From NCBI GenBank assembly GCA_040544425.1, contig JBEONO010000003.1:124001-188000 (forward strand): a stretch of DNA of 64,000 nucleotides. Direction: 5' to 3'. This stretch comes from Solimicrobium sp040544425 (GTDB taxonomy: Bacteria > Pseudomonadota > Gammaproteobacteria > Burkholderiales > Burkholderiaceae_D). Numbering within the stretch: the first letter of the stretch is position 1; each line of letters starts with the position of its first letter. The translations under genes and the position numbers were made by a program. This document shows positions 18,779 to 27,236 of the stretch, in pieces. The notes under the pieces are model-generated. The model worked only from the letters and a program-made list of their open reading frames with translations, did not search any database and was not told the DNA's origin.

Positions 18779-20524
18779 ATGAATGGTTTAAAAAAGATCT
18801 GGTCCGCATTGATGGTGGTGGTGATGTGCCTGCCTTTGATCGCACAGGCAGGCGACAGCTGGGCGCATAAAAAGAAACTCAGCTTCGATACCACAGCCAG
18901 CGGCGTGGAACTGGGCGGCGAAGCGGCGCAAGTGCCGTTGCTGATTCGTCTGCACAGCGGCAACTTCGGTTTTGCCGATGCCAAAGCCGACGGTGCCGAT
19001 CTGCGTTTCTTTGCCGCTGATGACAAGACAGCGTTGAAATTTCATATCGAGCAATTCGACCAGGCCAATGAGCTGGCAATCGTCTGGGTGCAGATGCCCA
19101 AACTGTTGGCCAATTCCAAAACCGATGCGATCTGGATGCACTGGGGGAATGCCGATGCGCCACCTGCCAGCGACATGAAGGGTACCTACGACGCCGTGCA
19201 GATTCTGGATTTCCATTTTGACGGTAAAGAAGGTAAGGATAACGTTAAGGATGCCACCGGCAATGCCAACAATGCCAGCGGATCGAATGCCACCATCGTC
19301 ACCGATGGCCCAATCGGCAGCGCGGCATCGTTTGACGGTAATGCAAAAATTCTGGTACCGGCTTCAAAAAGTTTGAAGCTCACCGCAGCAGGCGGGTTTA
19401 CTTTCAGCGCCTGGGTGAAACCGGCAGCGCTGGATTCCAGCTCGATATACGTGCAACGCGACGGTGCGAGAAGTCTGACCATTGGTACAGTCAATGGCGT
19501 CTTGACAGCAACGCTCGATAAAGAAAAAGCCGCAGCCTCCGCGCCGTTGAAACCAGCAGTCTGGCAGCACATTGCAGTAGTTGAGAATGCCGGAAAAATC
19601 AGTTTCTTCATCGACGGCAAAGAAGCTGGCAGCGGCCCGTTTGCGCTGGCTGATATCGCCGGTGAACTGGCACTGGGCGAAGGTTATCGTGGACAGATGG
19701 ATGAAGTCTCGCTCGCCGGTGTTGGTCGTTCAATTGGTTATATCAAAGCCTTGGCTGGCAGTCAGCTGGCTGACTCGCCACTGATGGCCATTCCTGATAC
19801 CGAAGAAGCCAGCGAAGGCGGCGTCAATTACGTCTCGATTTTGCTTGGCGCAGTGACGATCGACGGCTGGGTGGTGATTGGTATTCTGATGATCATGTGC
19901 GTGGTCAGCTTCTGGGTGATGATCACCAAGACCATCAGCATCAGCAAAATCAATAAGGCCAATGAAGAATTTCTGGATGTGTTCTCGAAAAAATCGAACG
20001 CCTTGCTGACCCCGGGCAGCAACGATATTCGCGTGCTCGATGCCAACCCAGGTGTCAGACATTCGACCATTTATCATCTGTACGCGATCGGTCTGCGCGA
20101 AATGAAACACCGTTTTGATGCGCAGATCGCCGCAGGACAAACCAATGCCTTGACCCACGCCGCACTGGATGCGATTCGCGCCTCACTCGACGCCTCGATG
20201 GTGCGTGAAAACCAGCGCCTCAACAGCGGCATGGTGCTCTTGACCATCGCGATTTCGGGCGGTCCGTTCCTGGGTCTGCTGGGGACCGTGGTCGGCGTCA
20301 TGATCACGTTTGCGGCGATTGCTGCCGCCGGTGACGTGAACGTGAATGCGATTGCGCCGGGTATTGCCGCTGCACTGGTGGCAACCGTGGCCGGTCTGGC
20401 GGTCGCGATTCCTGCGCTGTTTGGCTATAACTGGCTGGCGATCAAGATCAAGAATGCTTCAGCCGACACCCAAGTGTTCGCCGATGAATTCGTGACCAAA
20501 TCCGCTGAGATGTACTCCGCTTAA
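18779..20524 (+). CDS. exbB: ExbB/MotA-type proton channel with DUF2341 and LamG periplasmic domains
   Basis: A 581-residue fusion. A signal sequence ends at AQA (about 23). Residues about 28-130 match DUF2341 (WAHKKKLSF at the start, WVQMPKL and WMHWGN near the end). Residues about 135-315 are a LamG/concanavalin-like jelly roll (SAASFDG, FTFSAWVKP, WQHIAVVENAGKISFFIDG). Three membrane helices follow near 360, 484 and 530, with the ExbB/TolQ/MotA signature GPFLGLLGTVVGV. The channel uses proton flow to drive TonB-like partners. An AGAGGAAG ribosome site precedes the start, 34 nt after tpsA. The large periplasmic lectin-like part is the unusual feature. Confidence 0.88.
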   Translation: MNGLKKIWSALMVVVMCLPLIAQAGDSWAHKKKLSFDTTASGVELGGEAAQVPLLIRLHSGNFGFADAKADGADLRFFAADDKTALKFHIEQFDQANELAIVWVQMPKLLANSKTDAIWMHWGNADAPPASDMKGTYDAVQILDFHFDGKEGKDNVKDATGNANNASGSNATIVTDGPIGSAASFDGNAKILVPASKSLKLTAAGGFTFSAWVKPAALDSSSIYVQRDGARSLTIGTVNGVLTATLDKEKAAASAPLKPAVWQHIAVVENAGKISFFIDGKEAGSGPFALADIAGELALGEGYRGQMDEVSLAGVGRSIGYIKALAGSQLADSPLMAIPDTEEASEGGVNYVSILLGAVTIDGWVVIGILMIMCVVSFWVMITKTISISKINKANEEFLDVFSKKSNALLTPGSNDIRVLDANPGVRHSTIYHLYAIGLREMKHRFDAQIAAGQTNALTHAALDAIRASLDASMVRENQRLNSGMVLLTIAISGGPFLGLLGTVVGVMITFAAIAAAGDVNVNAIAPGIAAALVATVAGLAVAIPALFGYNWLAIKIKNASADTQVFADEFVTKSAEMYSA

Positions 20525-20535
20525 GGAAATACGAC

Positions 20536-20943
20536 GTGCATATTCAGGAAGACAACCAGCCGTTTGACGATATCAACGTCACTCCCATGCTCGATCTGGC
20601 CTATGTGTTGCTGGTGATTTTTATCATCATGACCACGGCCTCGGTGCAGGGGGTGAAGGTGAATTTGCCGAAATCGAAAATGACGGCCAGTCTGGCCAAG
20701 CCGCATATCAAGGCGATCACGATTTCCGAAAATGGCGACCTGTTTCTGGACGCCTATCCGGTCACGCTCGATCAACTGGAAACGCGCATGGCGCAGATGA
20801 AGCAGATGAACCCGGCGCAGGCCGTGGTGATCAAGGGCGATGCGCATACCCATTATCTGAAAGTGATGCAGGCGCTGGAAGTGTTGAAAAAAGTGGATAT
20901 CACCGATATTGGTCTGGTCACCGGCCGCGCAGCGAAAGAATAA
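20536..20943 (+). CDS. exbD: ExbD/TolR-family protein 1
   Basis: A 135-residue inner-membrane protein starting with GTG at 20536 behind AAGGAA. A short cytoplasmic N-terminus leads into one membrane helix with the ExbD signature NVTPMLDLAYVLLV; the Asp is the proton-path residue. A periplasmic alpha/beta domain follows (VVIKGDAHTHYLKVMQALE). It would assemble with the upstream ExbB-type channel. The next gene is a close paralogue, almost identical through the helix. Confidence 0.9.
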   Translation: MHIQEDNQPFDDINVTPMLDLAYVLLVIFIIMTTASVQGVKVNLPKSKMTASLAKPHIKAITISENGDLFLDAYPVTLDQLETRMAQMKQMNPAQAVVIKGDAHTHYLKVMQALEVLKKVDITDIGLVTGRAAKE

Positions 20944-20945
20944 GC

Positions 20946-21350
20946 ATGAAAGTTCAAAACGAAGCCAAGCCTTACGACACCATCAACGTCACACCGATGT
21001 TGGATCTGGCGTACGTATTGCTGGTGATTTTTATCATCATGACCACCGCCTCGGTGCAGGGTCTGAAAATCAATCTGCCCAAGCCGAGCAATAAACCGGC
21101 GCTGGAAAAGAAAGAGATTCGCATCATTCAGATTCTGGCCAACGGCAGTTTGATGTTGAACGGTGCTGGACTGAGCCTGGCGGAACTGGAATCACGCCTG
21201 GCTGCAGCCCGCGCGCGCGATCCGGATACCCCGGTGGTGATCAAGGGTGATCCGGAAGCGAATTACGAAAAAGTGGTCGAGATTCTCGACATGGCCGGCC
21301 GTTTGAATATTTCGAATGTCGGTCTGGTGACAGCAAGGATAGGGGTCTGA
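20946..21350 (+). CDS. exbD: ExbD/TolR-family protein 2
   Basis: A 134-residue ExbD-type protein placed 2 nt after its paralogue. It shares NVTPMLDLAYVLLV and almost the whole membrane helix with protein 1 at the nucleotide level as well, while the periplasmic halves have diverged (KPALEKKEIRI, VVIKGDPEANYEKVVEIL). This points to tandem duplication with specialisation of the periplasmic part. Two ExbD copies per ExbB are known from some TonB systems. Confidence 0.9.
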   Translation: MKVQNEAKPYDTINVTPMLDLAYVLLVIFIIMTTASVQGLKINLPKPSNKPALEKKEIRIIQILANGSLMLNGAGLSLAELESRLAAARARDPDTPVVIKGDPEANYEKVVEILDMAGRLNISNVGLVTARIGV

Positions 21351-21351
21351 C

Positions 21352-22038
21352 GTGAGTGAGCAGCAGACGGAAAATTGGCAGGAAGAGAAACCGCCCAAGC
21401 CGTACAAGGCAATTATTATTTGCGTGGTGGCGCTGGTTGTGATCGCCTGGGGTTTGCATGCCCTGATGGGCACCAAGTCCAACACCAAACAGAAACAACC
21501 GAAAATTTCGTTGCTGGCACCGCCGCCACCGCCGCCTCCGCCGCCACCGAAATTTGAGAAAAAAATCGAGCCGCCGAAAGACGCCAAGGAAGTCAAGGTG
21601 GATCAGCCGCAGCCGAAGAACGAACCACCGGCACCGGCGCCGGAACTGAAAATGGAAGGTGCCGCCGGAGATGGTCCGAGCGCGTTTGGCAGCGGGAAAA
21701 TCACCAGTGATGATCTGAGCAAGCTTGGCACCGGCAAGGGCGAGTTGGGCGGAGTGCTGAATTTCAACAATTATTCATTCATGTTGAAATCGGAGTTGCA
21801 GCGTTATCTGAACAAGCAAAACACACTGCGCCACCGGCAATATAAGGTGGAAGTCAAGGTCTGGCTGACTGGCAACGGCAGCGTCAATAAAACCGAACTG
21901 GTGACCAGCACCGGTGACGAGGATACCGATAAAGAAATCAAGGTCGCGCTGGCGAGCTTGCCCAACTTTACCGAAGCGCCGCCAGCCAATATGCCGCAGC
22001 CAATCAGAATTCGTATTGTAAGTACCGGCCGTAGTTAA
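21352..22038 (+). CDS. TonB-like energy-transducing protein
   Basis: A 228-residue protein with a GTG start 1 nt after the exbD stop. One membrane anchor at about residues 22-43, a run of ten prolines (about 57-66) followed by alternating Pro/Lys/Glu-rich sequence that would span the periplasm, and a C-terminal TonB/TolA-like domain (about 145-228, with VEVKVWLTGNGSVNKTELV). TonB proteins carry proton-motive energy from ExbBD to the outer membrane. No TonB-dependent receptor with a plug domain is present nearby, so its outer-membrane partner is unclear; the adjacent porin is a candidate. Confidence 0.85.
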   Translation: MSEQQTENWQEEKPPKPYKAIIICVVALVVIAWGLHALMGTKSNTKQKQPKISLLAPPPPPPPPPPKFEKKIEPPKDAKEVKVDQPQPKNEPPAPAPELKMEGAAGDGPSAFGSGKITSDDLSKLGTGKGELGGVLNFNNYSFMLKSELQRYLNKQNTLRHRQYKVEVKVWLTGNGSVNKTELVTSTGDEDTDKEIKVALASLPNFTEAPPANMPQPIRIRIVSTGRS

Positions 22039-22079
22039 TTCATTGCAGCTAATTATATTTTTTACCCGAAAGTGGAACG

Positions 22080-23960
22080 ATGTCTAAAAATCGTATTGAT
22101 AGCCAAAAAACCAAACTCGCCGCGCTGATCACCGTCGCGCTGTTCACTCTGCCGTGCGTGGTGCATGCGGATGATTTCGCCGAGCTGCAGCGCACCAAAG
22201 CGATGACGCTGAACCTGATCCAGGCGCTGGTCGAATCCGGCTCGATTACTCAGGACAAGGCCAATAAATTGATTGCCGATGCCCAGGCCAAGGCCGATGC
22301 TGCCGTGGCCGCACTGCCGGAACCGGTGTTTAAATCACGCTTTAGTCAAACGCTGTCAGCGCCAACGGTAATGCCTGCGCCGGTGGCCTCGTCCAATCCG
22401 GCTTCAGGTAACGAGATGGCGTCCGAACCATCGCTCGCTCCAGTGCCGGTTGCAGCAATGCCGACCGCACCGGCCAATGCCCAACAGCCGTCCGCCGCGA
22501 TTGTGGCGAATATTCCGCAAACCAACGCACCCGAAGTCGGGCCGGATGGCAAGCGCGTTGTGCATGTGGCATACATTCCTGAATCGACCAAACGTGAGAT
22601 GGCCGAACAGATCAAGGCCGAAGTCCTGGCGCAGTCCAAGGCTGAGCGTTGGGGTGATCCGGGAACCTTGCCGGACTGGTTGAACCGGGTAGCGATTTCC
22701 GGTGATATCCGCTTCCGTAATTTTTATACCAAGCTTAGCCCGAGCAATACACCGGCTGGCGCAGCATTTCAGGACGGCGTATTTTCCAGAGCGCCGGATA
22801 TTGTCGGCGGCGCGCTGCTGGGCAATCTGCCGCCCTACAATACCCAAAACAATGCTGATAACTGGTATTTGCGTGCCCGGTTAAATATCGATGCCAAAGT
22901 CAACGACAAGGTATCGATCGGTACTTCTCTGACGACGGGGAATACCACGTCACGGACTTCCCTGAGTCAGGGTCTGGGACAGAACTTCAACAATGAAAGC
23001 GTTGTGATCAACCGGGCCTCGATTAAAGTGGATCCGGCATCGTGGGTCAGTGTTACCGCCGGACGGATGCGCAATCCGTTTCTCGGTACTGATTTGCTCT
23101 GGGCTGATGACTTGAGTTTTGATGGTATCGTCGGTTCCGTGAACTACAACGTTACGCCGACTTTGAATACCGCTCTGACTGCCGGTTACTTTCCATTGCG
23201 AATCGATAATCCTGGTACCTCCGATGGTCGCGCGCTGGTTGCCATGCAATTCAAACTTGATTGGGGCATCACCAATAAAACCCAGTTGACCGCCGGTCTT
23301 GGCACCTTCAACTACCGCAACATTGTCGGTACTGCAGAGACTGATACCACGCAGGCTGGCGTGAGTGACTATGTGTCGCGTTATGAATACCCAAGCGGAT
23401 TCAGACAGACTGGTAATACCGTGTTCATCATCAATGCGCCGAATGACCTGACCAACATTAACTGGGGTCTGGCTTCGAAGTTCCGCGAAGTTGATCTCGT
23501 CGCCAAACTCGATTACGCCCACAGTGAAAACATGCACGTCACGTTCACTTCGGATTACGTCAAGAACGTTGGCTACAATGCGCACGATATTTTTGAGCGT
23601 ACCGGGTACACGATCAAGGATGGCCGCAATACCGGTTACCAGGAAAAACTCGAGGTCGGTGCGCCTGTGATTAAAGACAAGGGCAGCTGGAATGTGTCCG
23701 TGCTGTATCGCAAATTGGGCAGCGATGCGGTTCTGGATGCTTTCAACAATCCTGACTTTGGCTTCGGCGGCACGAACAATAAAGGCTCGATTTTTACGGC
23801 CAACTATGGCATCTACAAAAACACCTGGCTGACTGCCCGTTACCTGTCGTCAGATTTGCTTGAATCGGCTGTGCCGTTACGGACCGGCGCGACACCACCA
23901 AAAACACCGATCAAGTTAAGTGTCGATATGCTGCAAATCGAACTGAACGCTCGCTACTGA
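22080..23960 (+). CDS. Putative outer-membrane porin with N-terminal helical region
   Basis: A 626-residue exported protein. The signal peptide ends near VHA (about 30). Residues about 32-80 are helical (LNLIQALVESGSITQDKANKLIADA), then a Pro/Ala linker, and from about 200 a beta-barrel with alternating polar and hydrophobic strands and a C-terminal aromatic residue (NARY). It resembles the 'putative porin' family found beside ExbB/ExbD/TonB genes. No TonB box or plug domain was seen. It belongs to the same operon; the next gene overlaps its stop by one base. Confidence 0.8.
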   Translation: MSKNRIDSQKTKLAALITVALFTLPCVVHADDFAELQRTKAMTLNLIQALVESGSITQDKANKLIADAQAKADAAVAALPEPVFKSRFSQTLSAPTVMPAPVASSNPASGNEMASEPSLAPVPVAAMPTAPANAQQPSAAIVANIPQTNAPEVGPDGKRVVHVAYIPESTKREMAEQIKAEVLAQSKAERWGDPGTLPDWLNRVAISGDIRFRNFYTKLSPSNTPAGAAFQDGVFSRAPDIVGGALLGNLPPYNTQNNADNWYLRARLNIDAKVNDKVSIGTSLTTGNTTSRTSLSQGLGQNFNNESVVINRASIKVDPASWVSVTAGRMRNPFLGTDLLWADDLSFDGIVGSVNYNVTPTLNTALTAGYFPLRIDNPGTSDGRALVAMQFKLDWGITNKTQLTAGLGTFNYRNIVGTAETDTTQAGVSDYVSRYEYPSGFRQTGNTVFIINAPNDLTNINWGLASKFREVDLVAKLDYAHSENMHVTFTSDYVKNVGYNAHDIFERTGYTIKDGRNTGYQEKLEVGAPVIKDKGSWNVSVLYRKLGSDAVLDAFNNPDFGFGGTNNKGSIFTANYGIYKNTWLTARYLSSDLLESAVPLRTGATPPKTPIKLSVDMLQIELNARY

Positions 23961-24625
23961 TGGTGACGATGATGAAGCTAATTAAAACCGCATTGGTATT
24001 TGGATTGTTGTCATTGACTCTGGCCGCGCAGGCGGCCGACGAGAAGGGCGCCGGCGCTGCGGCAAAAGCGCAATTGAGACAGGCGCAGCAGGAAAAGAAA
24101 AAGCTGGAGCAGGAGAAGGGCCAGCTTGAGCAAGACAAGGCTGCGCTTGATACCGAGCTCAAAGCAGTCAAGGACTCGGTTGACGCGGCCAAGAAAAGCA
24201 GTGCCTCGGCCAGCAAGCGCAACGCCACATTGCAGGAAGAGCTGGACAAGGTCACCGCGGAAAAAACCACGCTGACCACCAAGCTGGCAGATTTGCAGGA
24301 ACAGCTGGATGACCGTAAAACCGAAATCAAGTTGATCGTCAAACAGCGCAAGGAACTGGAAACTGAAAAAGCTGCTGCCGAATCCAGTCTGGGTCAGAGT
24401 CTGGCTACCTGCCAAGCCAAAAATGAAGAGGCTTATAAGTCTAACGTTGAGTTGCTGGCAAAGTACGAAAAGAAATCGTGCTTCAGCTCGCTGCTGCAGA
24501 AAGAGCCGTTTACTGGCATCAAGCAAACCCGGGTTGAAAACGAAGTTTCTGACTTCAAGGACAAACTGGACAAGGAACGTTTAACGCCAGCGAAAGATGT
24601 TGCTGCGGTAGTGCCTGCGCATTAA
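23960..24625 (+). CDS. Periplasmic coiled-coil protein of the TonB/porin operon
   Basis: A 221-residue protein with a signal peptide ending AQA (start at 23960 or 23972). Residues about 35-150 are a long heptad coiled coil rich in Glu, Lys and Gln. Two Cys residues (LATCQAK and KKSCFSS) lie near 150-175, and the C-terminus is a short helical segment. It overlaps the porin stop by one base and closes the operon. The function is not recognised; a periplasmic spacer or chaperone for the porin/TonB assembly is an inference from position. Confidence 0.75.
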   Translation: MVTMMKLIKTALVFGLLSLTLAAQAADEKGAGAAAKAQLRQAQQEKKKLEQEKGQLEQDKAALDTELKAVKDSVDAAKKSSASASKRNATLQEELDKVTAEKTTLTTKLADLQEQLDDRKTEIKLIVKQRKELETEKAAAESSLGQSLATCQAKNEEAYKSNVELLAKYEKKSCFSSLLQKEPFTGIKQTRVENEVSDFKDKLDKERLTPAKDVAAVVPAH

Positions 24626-24651
24626 TCCGTCGTCGAAAAAGTTAACTTCGT

Positions 24652-24761
24652 CGTCGTTCCCGCGGCCTCAGGCGGGAACCCAGCGACTCGGCGTCTCCTT
24701 CGTTCATTGCCAACCACAGCTATACGACACTGGATTCCCGCCTACGGCCGCGGGAATGACG
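24652..24761. repeat. Palindromic intergenic repeat (CATTCCCGC family), second copy
   Basis: Arms 24652-24683 and 24730-24761 are 32-nt inverted copies with 4 mismatches and share the CGTCATTCCCGC / GCGGGAATCCAG layout of the element at 1718-1814. It lies between convergent genes. Confidence 0.75.
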
Positions 24762-24848
24762 GGGACGCCCAGTCGGGGACGCCCAGTCGGGGACGCCCAG
24801 TCGGGGACGCCGAGTCGGGGACGCCGAGTTGGGGACGCCGAGTCGGGG
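24761..24848. repeat. Six 14-bp tandem repeats
   Basis: Unit GGGGACGCCCAGTC is repeated three times, then three times as GGGGACGCCGAGTY, plus a final GGGG. It begins at the last base of the palindrome, suggesting slippage-driven growth from the palindrome's edge. Confidence 0.9.
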
Positions 24849-24876
24849 TTCGGTGGGCTGGGAAATTTTTCCTGTC

Positions 24877-26067
24877 CTACGCCTTGGCCGCAGCCGTTTT
24901 TCTGATTGATTCCGCCTCAACATAATGCCCCTGTTTGGCAAGCACGTTCGCCAGACTGTTGAGCATCGCAGTATTCCTCGGCGCATAGGCAATCGCCTTG
25001 CGATAATGCTCGACCGCCTCGTCAAGCTGACCCAGCCGCTCCAGAATAAAAGCCAGCCCGTTATGCGCTTCCGCATAGTCCGGCTTGATCGCGATGGCTG
25101 AGCGATACGCGAGCGCTGCATGCTCGAATTCACCCAGATCACGCAGCACGATCGCCAGATTCTGATAGGCATCCGGATTGCCCGGATTGATTTGTATCGC
25201 ATTGCGAATCAGTTCGGCAGCGCCAATATTATTGCCGCGCTGGTGCGCGATCACGCCGAGCAAATGCAGGGCGTCGTGATTGTCAGGATGCAGGCGGATA
25301 ATTTCGCGATAGATCGCTTCGGCTTCGTGCAGGCGGTCTGCGCGGTGATGGTCCAGCGCGATCTGCAAGGCTTCCGGAAGCGGTAATGATTTTATTTCCG
25401 GCTTGCCGGCAGTCGCCGGCCGCGGGCTGTAATCCGGCACAGACTCAGTCTTGCGCAGATCGCGCAGATTGCTGTGCGCCGAAATATTTTCTTTATAGAT
25501 GTGGATGGCGTATTCCAGGCAGGAGATGGCCAGATCGCGTTGTCCGAGTCGTTCCAGCACCAGCCCCTGACTGTTCCAGAAATTGCTGACGCTCATTGCG
25601 TCCACAGGCAGCTCGTCGGCCAGCTGACCGGCATACCGTCTGGCATCCCGCGCCATATTTGGCTCACCCAGTTTTTCCAGAATCTGCGCCAGGTTCTGCA
25701 CCACAATGTGATGATTCTGTTCCAGCGCCAGCGACTTGTGGCAGGTGATCAAGGCTTTGGTCAGCTGATCGGAGCGGATCAACACCACCGCCAGATTATT
25801 CAAAAAGCACGGTTCCAGCGGATCGAGTTCAACGGCACGCTCGATCAGTTGCACGCTTTTGTGCAGTCCGCCGTGTGCCAACGCAATCAGACCCTGCAAA
25901 TGAATCGCCCCGGCATCGTCAGGAATGGCTTGCAGAATACGTTTGCAGAGTGCCTCGGCTTCGTCCAGTTTTTTATCGTCATACAGGGCGATGGCCTGTT
26001 CCAGAACTGGAGAGATCACGGAATGGGAGGTGCTGCCTGGTTTGGGTAGATCTGGAGTCTGATTCAT
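24877..26067 (-). CDS. Tetratricopeptide-repeat protein
   Basis: A 396-residue soluble protein with no signal peptide. It has two blocks of TPR helices: about residues 18-140 and 225-390, including DDAGAIHLQGLIALA, PDAYQNLAIVLRDLGEFEHAALAYRSA and a penultimate LNSLANVLAKQGHYVEAE. The blocks are split by a less regular linker (about 165-220). TPRs mediate protein contacts; similar N-terminal TPR arrays occur ahead of O-GlcNAc-transferase-like or sulfotransferase domains, but here no catalytic domain follows. It is transcribed towards the repeat cluster and away from the AbrB gene. Confidence 0.85.
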   Translation of the reverse strand: MNQTPDLPKPGSTSHSVISPVLEQAIALYDDKKLDEAEALCKRILQAIPDDAGAIHLQGLIALAHGGLHKSVQLIERAVELDPLEPCFLNNLAVVLIRSDQLTKALITCHKSLALEQNHHIVVQNLAQILEKLGEPNMARDARRYAGQLADELPVDAMSVSNFWNSQGLVLERLGQRDLAISCLEYAIHIYKENISAHSNLRDLRKTESVPDYSPRPATAGKPEIKSLPLPEALQIALDHHRADRLHEAEAIYREIIRLHPDNHDALHLLGVIAHQRGNNIGAAELIRNAIQINPGNPDAYQNLAIVLRDLGEFEHAALAYRSAIAIKPDYAEAHNGLAFILERLGQLDEAVEHYRKAIAYAPRNTAMLNSLANVLAKQGHYVEAESIRKTAAAKA

Positions 26068-26144
26068 GTGGGCCTGGTTTGACGCATCTTGTTTGCCGGG
26101 TCAGTTTATGGGAGAAGTGTTGCAGGACGATGACTGGATTTGAT

Positions 26145-26173
26145 TTGGTGCTCTTGGATACTTGCGGTACGAT
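26145..26173 (+). promoter_or_regulatory. Possible promoter of the AbrB/MNT/HEPN unit
   Basis: TTGGTG and TACGAT are separated by 17 nt, ending 30 nt before the ATG. Only a partial match to a housekeeping promoter. Confidence 0.3.
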
Positions 26174-26202
26174 GGCGAGACTTACCGAAATAAAGACGCT
26201 GT

Positions 26203-26472
26203 ATGGGAACAGTTAAATTATCCAGCAGAGGGCAAATTTTGATCCCAAAACCGATACGGGATCTTATGCATTTGCTACCAGGGACCGAATTCGTTATCAG
26301 CGTAACTGCTACTTGCCTGACTCTGACACCGAAAACACGCTATCCGAAAGTGACAGTCCAAGAGGTCAGGGGCTACTTGGCCAAGCGTGGTCGCGCGTTG
26401 CGTGATGATTCAGAAATCAAGGTCAGTATTAAGGGCAAGTTGAAGGCGCAAGACGATGCCAGCAAGGGTTGA
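26203..26472 (+). CDS. AbrB/MazE-family antitoxin-like DNA-binding protein
   Basis: An 89-residue protein. Residues 3-45 form the swapped-hairpin AbrB fold (VKLSSRGQILIPKPIRD, then LPGTEFVISV). The C-terminal half is basic and has VQEVRGYLAKRGRAL, resembling antitoxin tails that usually pair with PIN-domain toxins. No PIN gene follows; instead, 33 nt later, comes an MNT/HEPN pair. It may be an orphan antitoxin or an extra regulator of that pair. Confidence 0.8.
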   Translation: MGTVKLSSRGQILIPKPIRDLMHLLPGTEFVISVTATCLTLTPKTRYPKVTVQEVRGYLAKRGRALRDDSEIKVSIKGKLKAQDDASKG

Positions 26473-26505
26473 GCGTAATGCAGGAGCATCAAGAAAGAGG
26501 AAATC

Positions 26506-26853
26506 ATGAACGTTAATACACAAATCGACAAAGATACCGAAGGAGCTGCCCGCGCATTCATCTCTAAGGTTGCCAACCAGTATGACTATGTTGGCGCTAT
26601 ATTATTTGGCAGCCGTGCGCGTCATACCAACCGTCCGGACAGCGATGCTGATATTGCAGTACTGCTACGTGGTGCGCACGGTAAATTCGTCGATGTGAAG
26701 TTAGCGATGGCGGATATCGCTTATGACGTTCTATTGGAGACGGGCATTCGGATTCAGCCACTACCGATTTGGGAAGACGAATGGGCGCATCCAGAAACTT
26801 ATTCCAATCCACTACTTTTACATAATATTGATCGCGAAGGAATTCGTCTGTGA
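26506..26853 (+). CDS. MNT-type nucleotidyltransferase antitoxin
   Basis: A 115-residue minimal nucleotidyltransferase. GAILFGSRAR (about 30-39) and SDADIAVLL (about 46-54) give the GSxxR and DxD catalytic signature. In MNT/HEPN pairs this enzyme adds nucleotides to the HEPN toxin and silences it. The AAGAGGAA ribosome site is good. It overlaps the HEPN gene by 4 nt (GTGA), so they are coupled. Confidence 0.88.
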   Translation: MNVNTQIDKDTEGAARAFISKVANQYDYVGAILFGSRARHTNRPDSDADIAVLLRGAHGKFVDVKLAMADIAYDVLLETGIRIQPLPIWEDEWAHPETYSNPLLLHNIDREGIRL

Positions 26854-27236
26854 GTGATCAAAAACTGATGACGAAGGCGGAACGTGCCGCAGCATCCGCA
26901 AAACTACTTCTTCATGCTGGGGACTTTGAAGGTGCATGTGATCGTGCCTATTACGCCATGTTCAACGCGGCTCGAGCAGCATTGATTGCGTCAGGCTCGC
27001 AAATTCAAGACGATGTCGCCAGAACCCATAGCGGGCTAATATCGGCATTTAGCCTTCATCTGGTCAAAACCGGACGAATTCCAGTGGAATATGGACGGAC
27101 TCTTAATAAGGTTGAAGAGCTTAGATTGATTGCGGACTATAAAGGCGATCCTATTGATCCGGAAAAGGCTGAATGGGCTGTCGATCAGGCTCACGAATTC
27201 ATACTGGCTATACGGACCCTGTTGCTGCCTGATTGA
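26850..27236 (+). CDS. HEPN-domain toxin
   Basis: A 128-residue helical protein with a GTG start inside the MNT gene's end. It shows the UPF0332/HEPN pattern: CDRAYYAMFNAARAALIASG (about 31-50) and DVARTHSGLISAF (about 56-68). HEPN toxins are RNases or are controlled by nucleotide addition by their MNT partner. Length and order are standard. No frame damage is seen. Confidence 0.86.
   Translation: MSDQKLMTKAERAAASAKLLLHAGDFEGACDRAYYAMFNAARAALIASGSQIQDDVARTHSGLISAFSLHLVKTGRIPVEYGRTLNKVEELRLIADYKGDPIDPEKAEWAVDQAHEFILAIRTLLLPD

Noticed and set aside
24761..24848. CRISPR-like short repeats
   Set aside because: The 14-bp units are contiguous with no spacers and no cas genes are nearby.
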